Below, in pieces: positions 36,493 through 47,034 of a stretch of DNA of 64,000 nt (position 1 is the first letter of the stretch; each line of letters opens with the position of its first letter). The notes under the pieces were generated by a model. That model had not been told where the DNA came from, searched no databases, and saw only the letters and a program-made list of their open reading frames with translations. Origin of the DNA: Alcanivorax sp. Its GTDB lineage: Bacteria; Pseudomonadota; Gammaproteobacteria; Pseudomonadales; Alcanivoracaceae. Made by a program: the position numbers and the translations under genes. The stretch is from contig NZ_NVWY01000003.1 in assembly GCF_002733835.1 (NCBI RefSeq), positions 62,001 to 126,000 on the forward strand, in the 5' to 3' direction.

Positions 36493-37752
36493 ATGAATCT
36501 TTCTGAACTGAAGCAGAAGCCGATTGGAGAACTTCTGGACATTGCCAAGGAACTCGGCCTCGAGAACCTGGCAAGAACCCGCAAACAAGACGTTATCTTT
36601 TCCATCCTCAAGCGCGCCGCCAAGAATGGCTCCGACATTTACGGCGATGGTGTGCTGGAAATTCTGCAGGATGGTTTCGGTTTCCTTCGTTCCGCTGAAG
36701 GCTCTTACCTGGCCGGCCCGGACGACATCTACGTCTCTCCCAGCCAGATCCGTCGCTTCAACCTGCGTACCGGTGACACTATCGCCGGGAAAATCCGGCC
36801 CCCCAAGGATGGCGAGCGCTACTTCGCCATGCTCAAGGTCAACGAAATCAACTTTGACCGCCCGGAAAACGCCAAGAACAAGATCCTGTTCGAGAACCTG
36901 ACCCCGCTATTCCCGACCCAGCGGCTGGTCATGGAGATCGGTAACGGCTCCACCGAAGACATCACCACCCGGGTGATTGATCTGGTAGCCCCCATCGGCA
37001 AAGGGCAGCGCGGCCTCATCGTCGCCCCGCCGAAAGCCGGTAAGACCATGCTCCTGCAGAACATCGCCCAGTCCATCGCCCGCAACAATCCCGAAACCCA
37101 CATGATCGTACTGCTCATCGACGAGCGCCCGGAAGAAGTGACAGAAATGTCACGGACGGTGCGCGGTGAAGTGGTGGCGTCCACCTTCGACGAGCCACCG
37201 GCCCGTCACGTGCAGGTGGCCGAGATGGTGATCGAAAAAGCCAAGCGGCTGGTGGAGCACAAACAGGACGTGGTGATTCTGCTGGATTCCATCACCCGTC
37301 TGGCCCGTGCCTACAACACCGTACAGCCCAGCTCCGGCAAGGTGCTCACCGGTGGTGTTGACGCCCACGCCCTGGAAAAACCCAAGCGTTTCTTCGGCGC
37401 CGCGCGGAATATCGAGGAAGGCGGCAGCCTGACCATCCTCGCCACCGCCCTGGTCGACACCGGCTCCAAGATGGACGAAGTGATCTACGAGGAATTCAAA
37501 GGCACCGGCAACATGGAACTGCACCTGGACCGCAAGGTAGCAGAGAAGCGCGTATTCCCGGCCATGAATATCCGCAAATCCGGCACCCGTCGTGAAGAGC
37601 GCCTGGTGAGTGAAGACGAGCTGCAAAAGATGTGGATTCTGCGCAAGGTCCTGCACCCCATGGACGAGATCGGCGCCATGGAATTCCTCATCGACCGCAT
37701 GAAGCAGACCAAGACCAACCTGGAATTCTTCGATTCCATGAAGCGCAAGTAA
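36493..37752 (+). CDS. rho: Transcription termination factor Rho
   Basis: 419 residues, exactly the usual length. The N-terminal helix bundle and cold-shock-like RNA-binding fold contain DGFGFLRS and [13 protein letters not shown]. Walker A is [10 protein letters not shown] (about 178-187), Walker [17 protein letters not shown]. The Q-loop and R-loop region has [20 protein letters not shown] and GTGNMEL. Hexameric RNA helicase. A leader of about 200 bases is usual for rho, which autoregulates. Confidence 0.97.
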   Translation: MNLSELKQKPIGELLDIAKELGLENLARTRKQDVIFSILKRAAKNGSDIYGDGVLEILQDGFGFLRSAEGSYLAGPDDIYVSPSQIRRFNLRTGDTIAGKIRPPKDGERYFAMLKVNEINFDRPENAKNKILFENLTPLFPTQRLVMEIGNGSTEDITTRVIDLVAPIGKGQRGLIVAPPKAGKTMLLQNIAQSIARNNPETHMIVLLIDERPEEVTEMSRTVRGEVVASTFDEPPARHVQVAEMVIEKAKRLVEHKQDVVILLDSITRLARAYNTVQPSSGKVLTGGVDAHALEKPKRFFGAARNIEEGGSLTILATALVDTGSKMDEVIYEEFKGTGNMELHLDRKVAEKRVFPAMNIRKSGTRREERLVSEDELQKMWILRKVLHPMDEIGAMEFLIDRMKQTKTNLEFFDSMKRK

Positions 37753-37756
37753 GCAA

Positions 37757-37791
37757 GAGACGCTTCACGCTGCCTGCTTCAGGCAACACGC
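37757..37791 (+). repeat. Heptad repeat array, ACGC type
   Basis: Five exact 7-base steps GAGACGC, TTCACGC, TGCCTGC, TTCAGGC, AACACGC, starting 4 bases after the rho stop and ending at the terminator. Confidence 0.78.
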
Positions 37792-37792
37792 A

Positions 37793-37816
37793 AAAACCCC
37801 GCTTCGGCGGGGTTTT
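37793..37816. terminator. Terminator after rho
   Basis: Stem AAAACCCCGC/GCGGGGTTTT around a TTCG tetraloop; symmetrical, so usable by folA too. Confidence 0.92.
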
Positions 37817-37870
37817 GTCGTTTGAGAGTGGGAGAACCCTGGTGAGGGTCGCTTCGCAGCAAGCGCGCCG

Positions 37871-38380
37871 CTATTTTCGCTCGTAGACCACGAAGGAATA
37901 ATCGTAAGGGTTCGGCCCTTGCGCGGCGAAATCTTCACGGCCGATTTCTTGCCACTCGGAGGCCTCGTACTCAGGGAAAAATGTATCCCCGTCTACCTCG
38001 GCATGCACTTCGGTGAGGTAGAGTCGCTGGGTCTGCGGTAACGCCAATGCATAGATTTCGGCCCCCCCCATGATCACCGCTTCTTCCTGCCCTTCGATGA
38101 ATGCCACATTCTCCGCCATGGTGATGGCGTCCTCCACGGTGGCCACCACCTTGGCGCCCTCGGCCTGATAATCCGGCTGGCGGGTAATCACGATATTGGT
38201 GCGCCCGGGCAGCGGCCCCCTTAGTGACTCCCAGGTCTTGCGGCCCATGATCACCGGCTTGCCGAACGTAACCTGCTTGAAGTACTTGAGGTCATTGGGC
38301 AAATACCAGGGCAGCTTGTTATCCCGGCCGATGACATTATTGCTGGCCTTGGCGACCATCATGGAAAGTCGAATGGGCAT
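37871..38380 (-). CDS. folA: Dihydrofolate reductase
   Basis: 169 residues. N-terminal SMMVAKASNNVIGRDNKLPWYLPNDLKYFK carries the substrate Asp and Met20-like loop. Then come VIMGRKTWESL (NADPH) and a GGAEIYALALP motif. It regenerates tetrahydrofolate consumed by ThyA, encoded 74 bases upstream on the same strand. Confidence 0.96.
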   Translation of the reverse strand: MPIRLSMMVAKASNNVIGRDNKLPWYLPNDLKYFKQVTFGKPVIMGRKTWESLRGPLPGRTNIVITRQPDYQAEGAKVVATVEDAITMAENVAFIEGQEEAVIMGGAEIYALALPQTQRLYLTEVHAEVDGDTFFPEYEASEWQEIGREDFAAQGPNPYDYSFVVYERK

Positions 38381-38396
38381 TTAAACCTCGCAGCAG

Positions 38397-38453
38397 GCAA
38401 CACGCTTCATGCATCACGCGTGCTGGCGTGTTGCGTGAAGCGTGAGGCGTCTC
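38397..38453. repeat. Heptad repeat inverted pair between thyA and folA
   Basis: Left arm starts GCAACACGC (38397-38405); right arm starts GCGTGTTGC (38426-38434), a perfect 9-bp inverted match. The right arm continues in 7-mers GCGTGAA, GCGTGAG, GCGTCTC, ending at the base before the thyA stop codon. It forms a hairpin inside the thyA-folA transcript. Confidence 0.78.
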
Positions 38454-39287
38454 TTAAATCGCCACCGGCGCCTTGATGTGCGCGGCGGGTTCGTAATTGC
38501 TGACGGTGAAATCGTCAAAGGTGAACGCGAACAGATCCTTCACCGCCGGGTTCAGCGTCATTGTCGGCAGCGGACCGGGAGTGCGGGCCAGCTGGGTGTC
38601 GGCCTGCTCCAGATGATTGGAGTACAGGTGCGCATCGCCCAGGGTATGCACGAAATCGCCCGGCTGCAGATCACACACCTGCGCCATCATCAGCGTCAGC
38701 AGGGCATAGGAGGCAATATTGAACGGCACCCCCAGAAAGATATCGCCGCTGCGCTGATACAGCTGACAGCTGAGCTTGCCGTCGGCCACATAGAACTGAA
38801 ACAGGCAGTGGCACGGCGGCAGCGCCTGCTTGCCCGCCGCCGCATTGGCATCCGGCGAGATGGACGGGTCCGGCAATACCGCCGGGTTCCAGGCGCTGAC
38901 CACCAGGCGCCGGGAGTCCGGGTTGCGCTTGATTTCCTCCAGCACCTCGCTGATCTGGTCAATCACCCCGCCGTCCGGGGTTTTCCAGCTACGCCACTGC
39001 TCACCATACACCGGGCCCAGCTCGCCCTCAGGGGTCGCCCAGCCATCCCAGATGGATACCCCGTTTTCTTTCAGGTAACGGATATTGGTTTCACCGGACA
39101 GGAACCACAGCAGCTCATGAATAATCGAGCGCAGGTGCAGCTTCTTGGTGGTGAGCATGGGAAAACCCTGGCTCAGGTCGTAGCGCATCTGATAGCCAAA
39201 CACCGCATAGGTGCCGGTACCGGTACGGTCTTGCTTGTAGGTGCCGTTCTCGCGGACGTGACGAAGCAGATCAAGATATTGCTTCAT
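38454..39287 (-). CDS. thyA: Thymidylate synthase
   Basis: 277 residues, slightly longer than the 264 of E. coli because of an insert around 145-160 ([10 protein letters not shown]). It methylates dUMP to dTMP with methylene-THF. Catalytic Cys lies in [12 protein letters not shown]; the dUMP-binding block is [23 protein letters not shown]. The start overlaps the lgt stop by 4 bases. Confidence 0.96.
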   Translation of the reverse strand: MKQYLDLLRHVRENGTYKQDRTGTGTYAVFGYQMRYDLSQGFPMLTTKKLHLRSIIHELLWFLSGETNIRYLKENGVSIWDGWATPEGELGPVYGEQWRSWKTPDGGVIDQISEVLEEIKRNPDSRRLVVSAWNPAVLPDPSISPDANAAAGKQALPPCHCLFQFYVADGKLSCQLYQRSGDIFLGVPFNIASYALLTLMMAQVCDLQPGDFVHTLGDAHLYSNHLEQADTQLARTPGPLPTMTLNPAVKDLFAFTFDDFTVSNYEPAAHIKAPVAI

Positions 39288-40081
39288 GACTTCACTCCTC
39301 GCTCATCGTTTCGATACGCCCAAACCAGCATGGCAATACCAAGAATAATCATCGGAATGCTCAGCAACATGCCCATGGTCAACCAGCCGCCAGCCAGATA
39401 ACCAATGTGGGCGTCCGGCTCCCGGAAGAATTCCACAAAGGTGCGCGCGCAGCCATAACCGATACCGAACAGGGCGGTCACCGCCCCCGCCGGGCGAGGC
39501 TTGGCCGAATAGATCCACAACACCAGAAACAGCACCACACCCTCCAGCAGCATTTCGTAAAGCTGGGAAGGATGCCGTGCGATCTGCAGTGGGTCGGTGG
39601 GGAACACCATGGCCCAGGGGGCATCACTGGCGCGGCCCCACAGCTCGGCATTCATGAAATTGCCAAAGCGCCCGGTGGCCAGCCCGATGGGCACCATGGG
39701 CACCATGAAGTCCGCCACCTGAAAATACCGTTTGCCGGTTTTGCGGGCGAACAGCCAGAAGGCCACCAGCACCCCGATGGCGCCACCATGAAAACTCATG
39801 CCCCCGGTCCACACCGCAAACAGCCACAGCGGGTCGGCCAGGAACTTGTCGAAATTATAGAAGAACACGTAGCCCAGCCGGCCACCGACGATCACGCCCA
39901 TGGCACCGTAAAACACCAGATCGCCCACCTGATCCCTGGTCCAGCCGGACCCCGGTTGCTTCGCCCGGTACATGCCCAGCAACCAGGCGGCGGCGAAGCC
40001 GAACATATACATCAGGCCGTACCAATGCACTTTCAGGGGGCCGATGGCGAATGCCACCGGATCGATCTGCGGGAATTCCAT
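39284..40081 (-). CDS. lgt: Prolipoprotein diacylglyceryl transferase
   Basis: 265 residues, seven transmembrane helices. The Lgt signature [14 protein letters not shown] (about 138-151) contains the essential Arg and Asn/Glu; the essential N-terminal His-Tyr region appears as HWYGLMY, and GMSFHGG matches the conserved HGG loop. It adds diacylglycerol to lipobox cysteines, such as those of LptM and several lipoproteins in this window. Part of the lgt-thyA-folA run, an order common in gammaproteobacteria. Confidence 0.95.
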   Translation of the reverse strand: MEFPQIDPVAFAIGPLKVHWYGLMYMFGFAAAWLLGMYRAKQPGSGWTRDQVGDLVFYGAMGVIVGGRLGYVFFYNFDKFLADPLWLFAVWTGGMSFHGGAIGVLVAFWLFARKTGKRYFQVADFMVPMVPIGLATGRFGNFMNAELWGRASDAPWAMVFPTDPLQIARHPSQLYEMLLEGVVLFLVLWIYSAKPRPAGAVTALFGIGYGCARTFVEFFREPDAHIGYLAGGWLTMGMLLSIPMIILGIAMLVWAYRNDERGVKS

Positions 40082-40087
40082 AGGTTG

Positions 40088-40891
40088 TTATCCAAAAGCC
40101 AGTTTGAGGCCAAGCACAAAAAGCACCAGAGCGAAGACCTTCTTCAAGGTGGCGGACGGCAGCCGGTGGCTGAGCCGCGCACTCAGGCGCGCAAACGGGA
40201 AGCTGGTGAGCACTATACCGGCTGTGGCGGGCAAAAACACATAGCCCAGGGCGCCATCGGGCAGGTGCTGCTCATTCCAGCCAGCCACCGCAAACCCCAG
40301 CGTGCCGGCAATGGCAATGGGCAGCCCGCAGGCGGAGGAAATAGCCACCGCCTCCTGCATTTTCAATCGACACCAACTCAGAAACGGCACCGTCAACGAG
40401 CCGCCGCCGATACCGAAAATGGCGGAACCGGTCCCAATCAGTAACCCGGCCAGGCCCAGCCCCGGCGCCCCGGGCACCCGTTGCGGCAGGCTTTCATCCA
40501 CCGTTTTACGCCCCACCAGCAACATCTGCAGGGCAATCAGCATGGCAAACAGACCGAACAGACGGGTCAACAGTTCCCCTTTCATGGCATCGGCAATGAA
40601 TGCCCCGGCGAAGGCACCCAGCACAATGCCTGCCCCCAAACGTAATGCCACCGGCCAGCGCACGAAGCCGGCTTTATGGTGGGTGCGCACGGCACTGATG
40701 GAGGTAATGATGATGGTACTCAAGGACGTGGCCACCGCCATTTTGGCGACCAGTTCGTCAGGAAACCCCAGGCCGTGAAACAGGAAAATCAGGGCCGGCA
40801 CGATGACCACGCCACCGCCCAGGCCCAGCGCCCCAGCCAGCAGGCCAGCGCCCACCCCCACGCCCAGACAGATCAAAAACAGTTCCAGCAC
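40088..40891 (-). CDS. Sulfite exporter TauE/SafE (TSUP) family permease
   Basis: 267 residues with about eight helices and the two TSUP repeats. Each starts with a glycine-rich segment: AGLLAGALGLGGGVVIVPAL near 15-34 and GTGSAIFGIGGGSLTVPFLS near 158-177. Substrate (sulphite, sulphoacetate or another organosulphur anion) unknown. It ends 6 bases before lgt and is the first gene of the leftward operon. Confidence 0.87.
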   Translation of the reverse strand: MLELFLICLGVGVGAGLLAGALGLGGGVVIVPALIFLFHGLGFPDELVAKMAVATSLSTIIITSISAVRTHHKAGFVRWPVALRLGAGIVLGAFAGAFIADAMKGELLTRLFGLFAMLIALQMLLVGRKTVDESLPQRVPGAPGLGLAGLLIGTGSAIFGIGGGSLTVPFLSWCRLKMQEAVAISSACGLPIAIAGTLGFAVAGWNEQHLPDGALGYVFLPATAGIVLTSFPFARLSARLSHRLPSATLKKVFALVLFVLGLKLAFG

Positions 40892-40937
40892 AGCCTCTCC
40901 AACACAACTCGTGGCAAGGCAGGTATGCTAGCACGGT

Positions 40938-40979
40938 GGAACGCTGAACGCCGGGCGCTCGAGGCCCGATGCTGAAATC
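40938..40979 (+). repeat. Heptad repeat array, ACGC/GCGC type
   Basis: Six 7-base steps GGAACGC, TGAACGC, CGGGCGC, TCGAGGC, CCGATGC, TGAAATC in the divergent gap between the TSUP and NRDE genes. The only array that lies upstream of both neighbours. Confidence 0.65.
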
Positions 40980-41060
40980 CGTCAGGGACCCAACCGTTGA
41001 AACAACAACCCAGCCGCGTTGCTGGCGTCAGGCGTGCGAGAGACAAAAGAAGGAAACCCC

Positions 41061-41834
41061 ATGTGCATTGTTCTGCTCGACTGGCAGCCTGAATCAAACA
41101 CACCATTAAAAGTCGCCGCCAATCGGGATGAGTTTCATGCGCGGCCGGCGGAAGCGGCGCGCTGGCGCGGGGATATCTTCTGCGGGCTGGACCGAACCGC
41201 CGGCGGCACCTGGCTGGGCATCCACCGTAATGGCCGCTTTGCCGTGGTCACCAATTACCGCGAGCCGATCACCGACCGCCAGCCCGGCGAACGCTCCCGG
41301 GGCCTGCTGCCTTTCGCTTTTCTGGAAGGGCAGCAAAGCCCGGAACAGTTCAGCCACACCCTCGCAGAAGAGCAGCATCACTACGGCGCCTTCAACCTGC
41401 TGGTGGGCACGGTAAGCGCAGACAGCACCCGCGACAGCCTCTGGTATCTGGGCAACCGTGGCGCGGCGCCGCAGGCGGTCCAGCCCGGGATTCACGGCCT
41501 CAGCAATGGCCTGCTGGACGATCCCTGGCCCAAGGTGGAGCGGGCCAAACAGAACCTGGCCGACGCCATCGCCGCGGGCGGAAATCTGCAGCAGCTGTTG
41601 CAGGTGGTTAACGATCATTATCAGCCCAGCGACAGCGAACTGCCTGACACCGGCGTCGGGGTGGAGCTTGAGCGGCTGGTGGCGCCCGTCTTTATCCAGT
41701 CGGAAACCTACGGCACCCGCGCCAGCAGCGCCGTAATTCTGGACCGTGAACAGGGGCCGCAAATGCTGGAACAGGTGTGGCAACCGGACGGCCACGCCGC
41801 TGGCAATCCGAATCACAGTTTCAGCAACGCTTAG
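41061..41834 (+). CDS. NRDE family (TANGO2-like) protein
   Basis: 257 residues from ATG 41061 (AAGGAAA upstream). The mature N-terminus would be Cys2 (MCIVLLDWQP), the expected nucleophile of an Ntn-hydrolase-like fold. AANRDEFHARPA contains the NRDE motif; GGTWLGIHRNGRFAVVTNYRE and NGLLDDPWPKVERAK are typical. The bacterial role is unclear; the TANGO2 relative is linked to haem or lipid handling. Confidence 0.88.
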   Translation: MCIVLLDWQPESNTPLKVAANRDEFHARPAEAARWRGDIFCGLDRTAGGTWLGIHRNGRFAVVTNYREPITDRQPGERSRGLLPFAFLEGQQSPEQFSHTLAEEQHHYGAFNLLVGTVSADSTRDSLWYLGNRGAAPQAVQPGIHGLSNGLLDDPWPKVERAKQNLADAIAAGGNLQQLLQVVNDHYQPSDSELPDTGVGVELERLVAPVFIQSETYGTRASSAVILDREQGPQMLEQVWQPDGHAAGNPNHSFSNA

Positions 41835-41851
41835 CCACTGTCATTGTTGCC

Positions 41852-41871
41852 GGCCGGTCCTGAAACCGGCC
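41852..41871. terminator. Hairpin between convergent NRDE and M20 genes
   Basis: GGCCGGT/ACCGGCC stem with a 6-base loop. T-runs are weak, so termination is only likely from position. Confidence 0.5.
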
Positions 41872-41876
41872 TGCCC

Positions 41877-43310
41877 TTACTCCGCGCCCAACATCACCCC
41901 GGCATAAAAGCTCACCATTCGCGGATACTGTGCTCTGGACAGGCGCTCGTTGTGGCCATGGAAGCGTGGCAAGTCATCCTGGTTCAGGGCAACCGGCATA
42001 AAGCGGAAAATCTGATCGGACACGGCCTGGTAATGGCGCGCATCCGTGCCGGCGATCAACAGAAAAGGCGCCACCACCGGTTGCTCCGGCAAAGACCGGG
42101 CGAGGCCCGCCAGACGCTCAAAGGCGGGTGAAGGAATATCGCTGGTCGCTGACGGTTCAGACAGAAAGGTGTCCTGGGGCGTCACGGTGATCGAATCCGG
42201 CAACTGCTGTTCCAGATAAGCCAACAAGGATTCCCGGCTTTCCCCTGGCGCCAGGCGAAAATTGATGGTCGCTTCGGCAGTGGCGGGAAGCACATTATCC
42301 TTGACCCCGGCACGCAACAGCGTCGGCGACATGGTGGTGCGAACCAGGGCATTGGTTTCCGGTTTGCCGGAGAGTTGTTTGACGATCAAGGGCTCAAACA
42401 ACCATAGATTGGCAAACACCATTCGCTTGGCAAACGGCTGGTACGGCGCTACCTGCTGCAGCATTTTGCGGGTAGGTTCGCTCAACCCGGCAGGGCGAGG
42501 ATTATCCTGCAAGGTGGCAATCGCCCTGGCCAGATCCCCCACTGCGGTTTTCGCAGGCGGACGGGACGAATGACCCGGTTCGGCGTGGGCCTGTAGCGTC
42601 ACCGTCATGTAGCCTTTCTCGGCAATGCCGATCAGCGCCACAGGTTGCTCAATGCCCAGGGTGCTGCCGGGCAACATCATGCCGCCTTCATCCAGCACCA
42701 GGCCGAAGCGCAGGTCCTGCTCTGTCATCCAGTCCGCCATGCGGCTGGCGCCTTCACTGCCACCGGTTTCTTCATCGTGACCAAACGCCAGCCACACATC
42801 ACAGGCCGGTGCACGGTCGTCCGCCAACAAGGCTTCGGTGGCTTCCAGGATCGCCATCAGGCTGCCCTTGTCATCCATGGCACCACGGCCCCAGACAAAC
42901 TGTGAATCCACCACACCGGCGAAAGGCGGATGCTCCCAGGCGTCCGGTGATGACACCGGCACCACATCCTGATGGGCCAACAGCAACGTCGGCGCGCAGT
43001 CTTTTCCGCTATCCCAGTGATAGAGCAGGCTATGGCCGAACGTTTTCAGGGTGAGTCTTGCATGGGTCAGGGGAAAAGACTCACGCAGAAAGTCATGAAG
43101 ACCATCAAAGGCTTGCGGCTGATCCGGCAAGGTAGCAAATCGCAGGGCACGGGAGAGACGTGCGGTCATCTCGGATTCGTTCAATCCAGATTCAAAAACC
43201 GGCAGCGGGATAACCGTTTCGTTGGGCTCTTTTACTTTCAAGGTGTTGAACAACAGCACCGCCAGCAATACAAGTAACGCCACCACGATCAACAAGAACG
43301 CGCGCTTCAT
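41877..43310 (-). CDS. M20 family peptidase, carboxypeptidase-S/PM20D1-like
   Basis: 477 residues. An N-terminal membrane anchor (about 4-26) places it in the envelope. Two-zinc site residues are in order: His in LLLAHQDVVPV, Asp in WGRGAMDDKGSL, Glu-Glu in GHDEETGGSEGA, and a late His in GTDARHYQ. PM20D1-type relatives hydrolyse or form N-acyl amino acids, of interest in a lipid-rich lifestyle; the substrate here is not known. Confidence 0.85.
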   Translation of the reverse strand: MKRAFLLIVVALLVLLAVLLFNTLKVKEPNETVIPLPVFESGLNESEMTARLSRALRFATLPDQPQAFDGLHDFLRESFPLTHARLTLKTFGHSLLYHWDSGKDCAPTLLLAHQDVVPVSSPDAWEHPPFAGVVDSQFVWGRGAMDDKGSLMAILEATEALLADDRAPACDVWLAFGHDEETGGSEGASRMADWMTEQDLRFGLVLDEGGMMLPGSTLGIEQPVALIGIAEKGYMTVTLQAHAEPGHSSRPPAKTAVGDLARAIATLQDNPRPAGLSEPTRKMLQQVAPYQPFAKRMVFANLWLFEPLIVKQLSGKPETNALVRTTMSPTLLRAGVKDNVLPATAEATINFRLAPGESRESLLAYLEQQLPDSITVTPQDTFLSEPSATSDIPSPAFERLAGLARSLPEQPVVAPFLLIAGTDARHYQAVSDQIFRFMPVALNQDDLPRFHGHNERLSRAQYPRMVSFYAGVMLGAE

Positions 43311-43355
43311 GACTCTCTCCCGGTTTATTGTTTTAACGCCGACACTCTCGGTGTA

Positions 43356-45629
43356 TCAGGACAACACCTTGCGATTTCGCAACAAATCGCCCAGCCCGGC
43401 CTTGGTGAGCTGCAAGTCCACGTAAGAGGCAATCACCTCACCGTTATCCATGGCCAGTACTTCATTGAGAAGGCGGCGGACAAAGCTGATATTCACCTGA
43501 CGAATAGCGGCTTTTACCTTCAACAGGTTGGACGCATTCATGGAGAGCACGTCCACGCCCATGGCCATCAATAACAGGGCCGCACTGGGCTCCCCTGCCA
43601 TCTCCCCGCAGACCGACACAGGCGTATCTTCTTCGCGGGCCTGCTCCACCACATGCAGCAGGGCATGCAGTACCGCAGGGTGGTAGGAATTATAAAGCGC
43701 CGCCACCTGGCGGTTGTTGCGGTCCACCGCCAGCAGGTATTGCGTCAGATCGTTGGTCCCTACAGAAAGAAAGTCTACCCGCTGGGCCAGGGCGCGGGCC
43801 TGATACACCGAAGCCGGCACTTCGATCATCACTCCCACCGGCGGCATGGGCACATCCAGCCCTTCATCGCGCACTTCCAGCCAGGCACGGTGGATCAGAT
43901 GCTGGGCCTCTTCTGCTTCGATCACACTGGTGATCATGGGCAGCATGATGCGTAGATTGTTCAGCCCTTCACTGGCCTTGATCATGGCGCGCACCTGCAC
44001 CATGAAAATTTCCGGGTGGTCCAGGGTGACACGGATACCCCGCCAGCCCAGGAAAGGGTTTTCTTCCTCTATGGGGAAGTAACTCAGGGATTTATCACCA
44101 CCGATATCCAGGGTGCGCATGGTCACCGAATGCGGGGCAAACGCCGCCAGCTGCTCGCGATAAATCACCCGCTGCTCGTCTTCCGACGGGAACCGGTCGC
44201 GCACCATGAACGGAATCTCCGTGCGGTACAGCCCCACCCCTTCGGCCCCCCGTTCCAGTGACCGGTTGATATCGGTCATCAGACCGGTATTCACCTGCAA
44301 CTTGATCCGCGAGCCGTCCAGGGTTTGCGCCGGTTCGTCACGCAGCTTTTCCAGCCCGGCCTGAAGGCTCTCTTCCTCGGCAATGATTCCTTGGAACTGT
44401 TGCTTGAGCTCCGGGGAGGCATTGGCCACCACCCGGCCACGGAAACCATCGACGATGATTTCCTTGTCATCCATTTGTTTGAGCGGCAGATTCTGCGCCC
44501 CCACCACGGTGGGGATACCCATGGCACGGGCCACAATGGCCATGTGCGAATTCCGTGACCCGCGTGTGGTAACAATGCCGCGCACCCGTTCACGGGGTAC
44601 TTCCATCAGCATGGGCGCAGAAATATCTTCGCCGAGCAGAATGCACTCGTCCGGAAAAATCACATGGCGCCGGGTCTGGCTCTGCAGCTGAGCCAGCACC
44701 CGGCGGCCCAGGTCACGCACATCCGCCGCCCGTTCACGCAGGTAGGGGTCATCCATCATTTCGAAATTACGCACATGGGCATCAACCACCGTGCGCAAGG
44801 CGCCCTGGGCCCACTGCCCTTCGCGGATCTGGGCAATCACTTCCGCCGGCAGGGCGTGGCGATCCAGCATGCGCAGATAGACATCAAACAACGCTTGCTC
44901 TTCAGCCCCCAGCGAGCGAGAGGCCCGCTCGGCCAAATCACGGATCTCTTGACGCACGCGCACCAGCGCATCGTCCAGCCGGGAAATTTCATCGCTCACA
45001 TCAGCAACGACCCGATCCGGCACGGAAGCCAGGTCCGCCTCCGGAAACAGCAACACGCCATGGCCAATAGCCGCCCCGGGGCAACCGGGCAGGCCGTCAT
45101 AGAAACTGGGCAGATCGGCGCCCCCGCCCAACTGATCGAACAGCACCCCTGACGCGTGGGCGTGGGCAATCACCGCCGACAACTGGGCGGAGATCGTCAC
45201 CAGAAAGGCTTCTTCGCTCTGGTCGAAACGGCGAACATCGCGCTGCTGGACCACCATGATCCCCAGCACCTTGCCGTGATGCATCACCGGCACACCCAGG
45301 AAAGCATGGAAGGCATCCTCCCCGGTTTCCGCCAGATAATGGAATTTGGGGTGAGTAAAAGCGTCTTCCAGGTTGATCGGTTCTTCACGCAGACCCACCT
45401 GCCCCACCAGCCCTTCAGACAAGCCCAGACTCACCTTGCCCACCGCTTCCTGCTTCAACCCTTCCGAGGCCATCAGCACATAACGCTGCTCTTCCTCGTC
45501 GCGCAGGTAGATGGAGCACACTTCCGTGCCCATGGCATCGCGTACCCGCTTGGCCATCAAATCCAGCGCGCTGGGGATGTCCGCCGCGCTGTTCACTTCC
45601 TGAACAATACGCCGCAGGGTCTCAAGCAT
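43356..45629 (-). CDS. ptsP: Phosphoenolpyruvate-protein phosphotransferase PtsP (EI-Ntr)
   Basis: 757 residues: N-terminal GAF sensor domain (about 1-155, [20 protein letters not shown]), then enzyme I. The phospho-histidine lies in [17 protein letters not shown]; the PEP-binding TIM barrel has LYRTEIPFM, FFxxGTNDL-like [14 protein letters not shown] and the cysteine motif VCGEMAGE. Starts the nitrogen PTS relay (PtsP-NPr-EIIANtr). The gene start overlaps the rppH end by 8 bases, as in E. coli. Confidence 0.95.
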   Translation of the reverse strand: MLETLRRIVQEVNSAADIPSALDLMAKRVRDAMGTEVCSIYLRDEEEQRYVLMASEGLKQEAVGKVSLGLSEGLVGQVGLREEPINLEDAFTHPKFHYLAETGEDAFHAFLGVPVMHHGKVLGIMVVQQRDVRRFDQSEEAFLVTISAQLSAVIAHAHASGVLFDQLGGGADLPSFYDGLPGCPGAAIGHGVLLFPEADLASVPDRVVADVSDEISRLDDALVRVRQEIRDLAERASRSLGAEEQALFDVYLRMLDRHALPAEVIAQIREGQWAQGALRTVVDAHVRNFEMMDDPYLRERAADVRDLGRRVLAQLQSQTRRHVIFPDECILLGEDISAPMLMEVPRERVRGIVTTRGSRNSHMAIVARAMGIPTVVGAQNLPLKQMDDKEIIVDGFRGRVVANASPELKQQFQGIIAEEESLQAGLEKLRDEPAQTLDGSRIKLQVNTGLMTDINRSLERGAEGVGLYRTEIPFMVRDRFPSEDEQRVIYREQLAAFAPHSVTMRTLDIGGDKSLSYFPIEEENPFLGWRGIRVTLDHPEIFMVQVRAMIKASEGLNNLRIMLPMITSVIEAEEAQHLIHRAWLEVRDEGLDVPMPPVGVMIEVPASVYQARALAQRVDFLSVGTNDLTQYLLAVDRNNRQVAALYNSYHPAVLHALLHVVEQAREEDTPVSVCGEMAGEPSAALLLMAMGVDVLSMNASNLLKVKAAIRQVNISFVRRLLNEVLAMDNGEVIASYVDLQLTKAGLGDLLRNRKVLS

Positions 45630-46167
45630 CGGACGAGTCTCCAGAGGTAGACGGGTTCGGGGAACGCCCGCCTGGCGTCCCTTTCTTCAGGGCCGGAGCC
45701 AGTTCACGCAAGGCACGGGCATAGACCCCGCGCTTGAAATGCACCACCTTGCGAATCGGATACCAGTAGTTGACCCAGCGCCAGTCCTTGAACTCCGGAC
45801 TATCGCTGGCGAACAGGTCGATGGCCTGCTCCTCCGCCGTCAGCTGCAGCAAAAACCACTTCTGCCGCTGGCCAATACAATGCGGACGATTACGGGGCCG
45901 GCGCAGAAACCGGCGCGGCAAACGATAGGTCAGCCAGCCTTCAGTACTGGCAATAATCTCCACATGTTCCGGCAACAACCCCACTTCTTCTTCCAGCTCA
46001 CGAAACAGCGTCTCTTCCGGGGACTCCCCGGGCATCATGCCACCTTGGGGAAATTGCCAGGCGTCACGGTTGCCCACCCGGCGACCCCAGAAAACCCGGC
46101 CATCCTGGCCGGCAATAATGATCCCGACATTCAGCCGAAACCCTTTGTCATCAATAATGCCTGTCAT
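45622..46167 (-). CDS. rppH: RNA pyrophosphohydrolase
   Basis: 181 residues. The Nudix box [20 protein letters not shown] (about 40-59) continues VGL and is complete. N-terminal [22 protein letters not shown] and C-terminal [15 protein letters not shown] are RppH-specific. It removes pyrophosphate from 5' mRNA ends to start decay. In an operon with ptsP. Confidence 0.95.
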   Translation of the reverse strand: MTGIIDDKGFRLNVGIIIAGQDGRVFWGRRVGNRDAWQFPQGGMMPGESPEETLFRELEEEVGLLPEHVEIIASTEGWLTYRLPRRFLRRPRNRPHCIGQRQKWFLLQLTAEEQAIDLFASDSPEFKDWRWVNYWYPIRKVVHFKRGVYARALRELAPALKKGTPGGRSPNPSTSGDSSDA

Positions 46168-46368
46168 GTTGTCTCTTCGAATCCACGCGCAATCGTGGAC
46201 TCTGGCTCCTTGTCAGCCCATTAAACCTTGCCGGGCAACCTGCGATCAATGCACAACCGTGCAACAAACGCACCAAAACAAACGCAGGGAGCCCCGGACT
46301 CAATGAATCCGCCGGTATGACTTGTCATCGGCTTCGCATAAAATGACCCCTTCATTTAAGGAGAGGCC

Positions 46369-47022
46369 ATGACACTCGCGATTTTCGACCTGGACAACAC
46401 CCTGATCGGCTGCGATTCCGACCACCTGTGGGGAGACTGGCTGGTAGAGAAAGGCATTGTTGACCAGCAGCTCTACAAGGAAACCAACGACCAGTTCTAC
46501 GTGGATTACCAGAATGGCCGTCTGGATATCATGGCTTACCTGCGTTTTTCCCTGAAAGTGCTGGCCGACAACGATATGGCCCAGCTGCATTTCTGGCGTG
46601 AACAGTTTCTCGCCGAAAAGCTCGACAGCATGTGGCTTCCCAAGGCCGAAACCCTGCTGCAGAAACACCGCGACCAGGGCCACACCCTGATGATCATCAC
46701 CGCCACCAATGACTTCGTGACCGCCCCACTGGCGGACCGGCTGGGTGTGGACCACCTGATTGCCACCGTCGCAGAGTGCCGCCGCGAGCGCTATACCGGC
46801 AACGTGGCCGGCACCCCCAGCTACCGCGAAGGCAAGGTGGAGCGGCTGGCGGAATGGCTGAACGCCAACGATGAAACCCTGGAGAACAGCTGGTTCTATA
46901 GCGACTCCCATAACGACCTGCCGCTGCTGCGCAAGGTCGACAACCCGGTGGCCGTGGACCCGGACAGCGCCCTTGAGCGCGAAGCCCGGGAACAGGGCTG
47001 GCCCGTGATCAGCCTGCGCTAA
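46369..47022 (+). CDS. HAD-superfamily hydrolase, subfamily IB (SerB-like)
   Basis: 217 residues. Motif I LAIFDLDNTLIGCDSDHLW (7-25), motif II IITATNDFVTAPLA, and motif IV YSDSHNDLPLL define subfamily IB. These are phosphoserine-phosphatase-like enzymes, but the substrate need not be phosphoserine. Ribosome site AAGGAGA before the ATG. It is followed 12 bases later by a lipoprotein gene in the same direction. Confidence 0.9.
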   Translation: MTLAIFDLDNTLIGCDSDHLWGDWLVEKGIVDQQLYKETNDQFYVDYQNGRLDIMAYLRFSLKVLADNDMAQLHFWREQFLAEKLDSMWLPKAETLLQKHRDQGHTLMIITATNDFVTAPLADRLGVDHLIATVAECRRERYTGNVAGTPSYREGKVERLAEWLNANDETLENSWFYSDSHNDLPLLRKVDNPVAVDPDSALEREAREQGWPVISLR

Positions 47023-47034
47023 CCGGAATTGTTT

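Noticed and set aside
38442-39401. 319-aa plus-strand frame opposite thyA
   Set aside because: thyA is unmistakable on the other strand; this frame starts in a repeat and has no motif.
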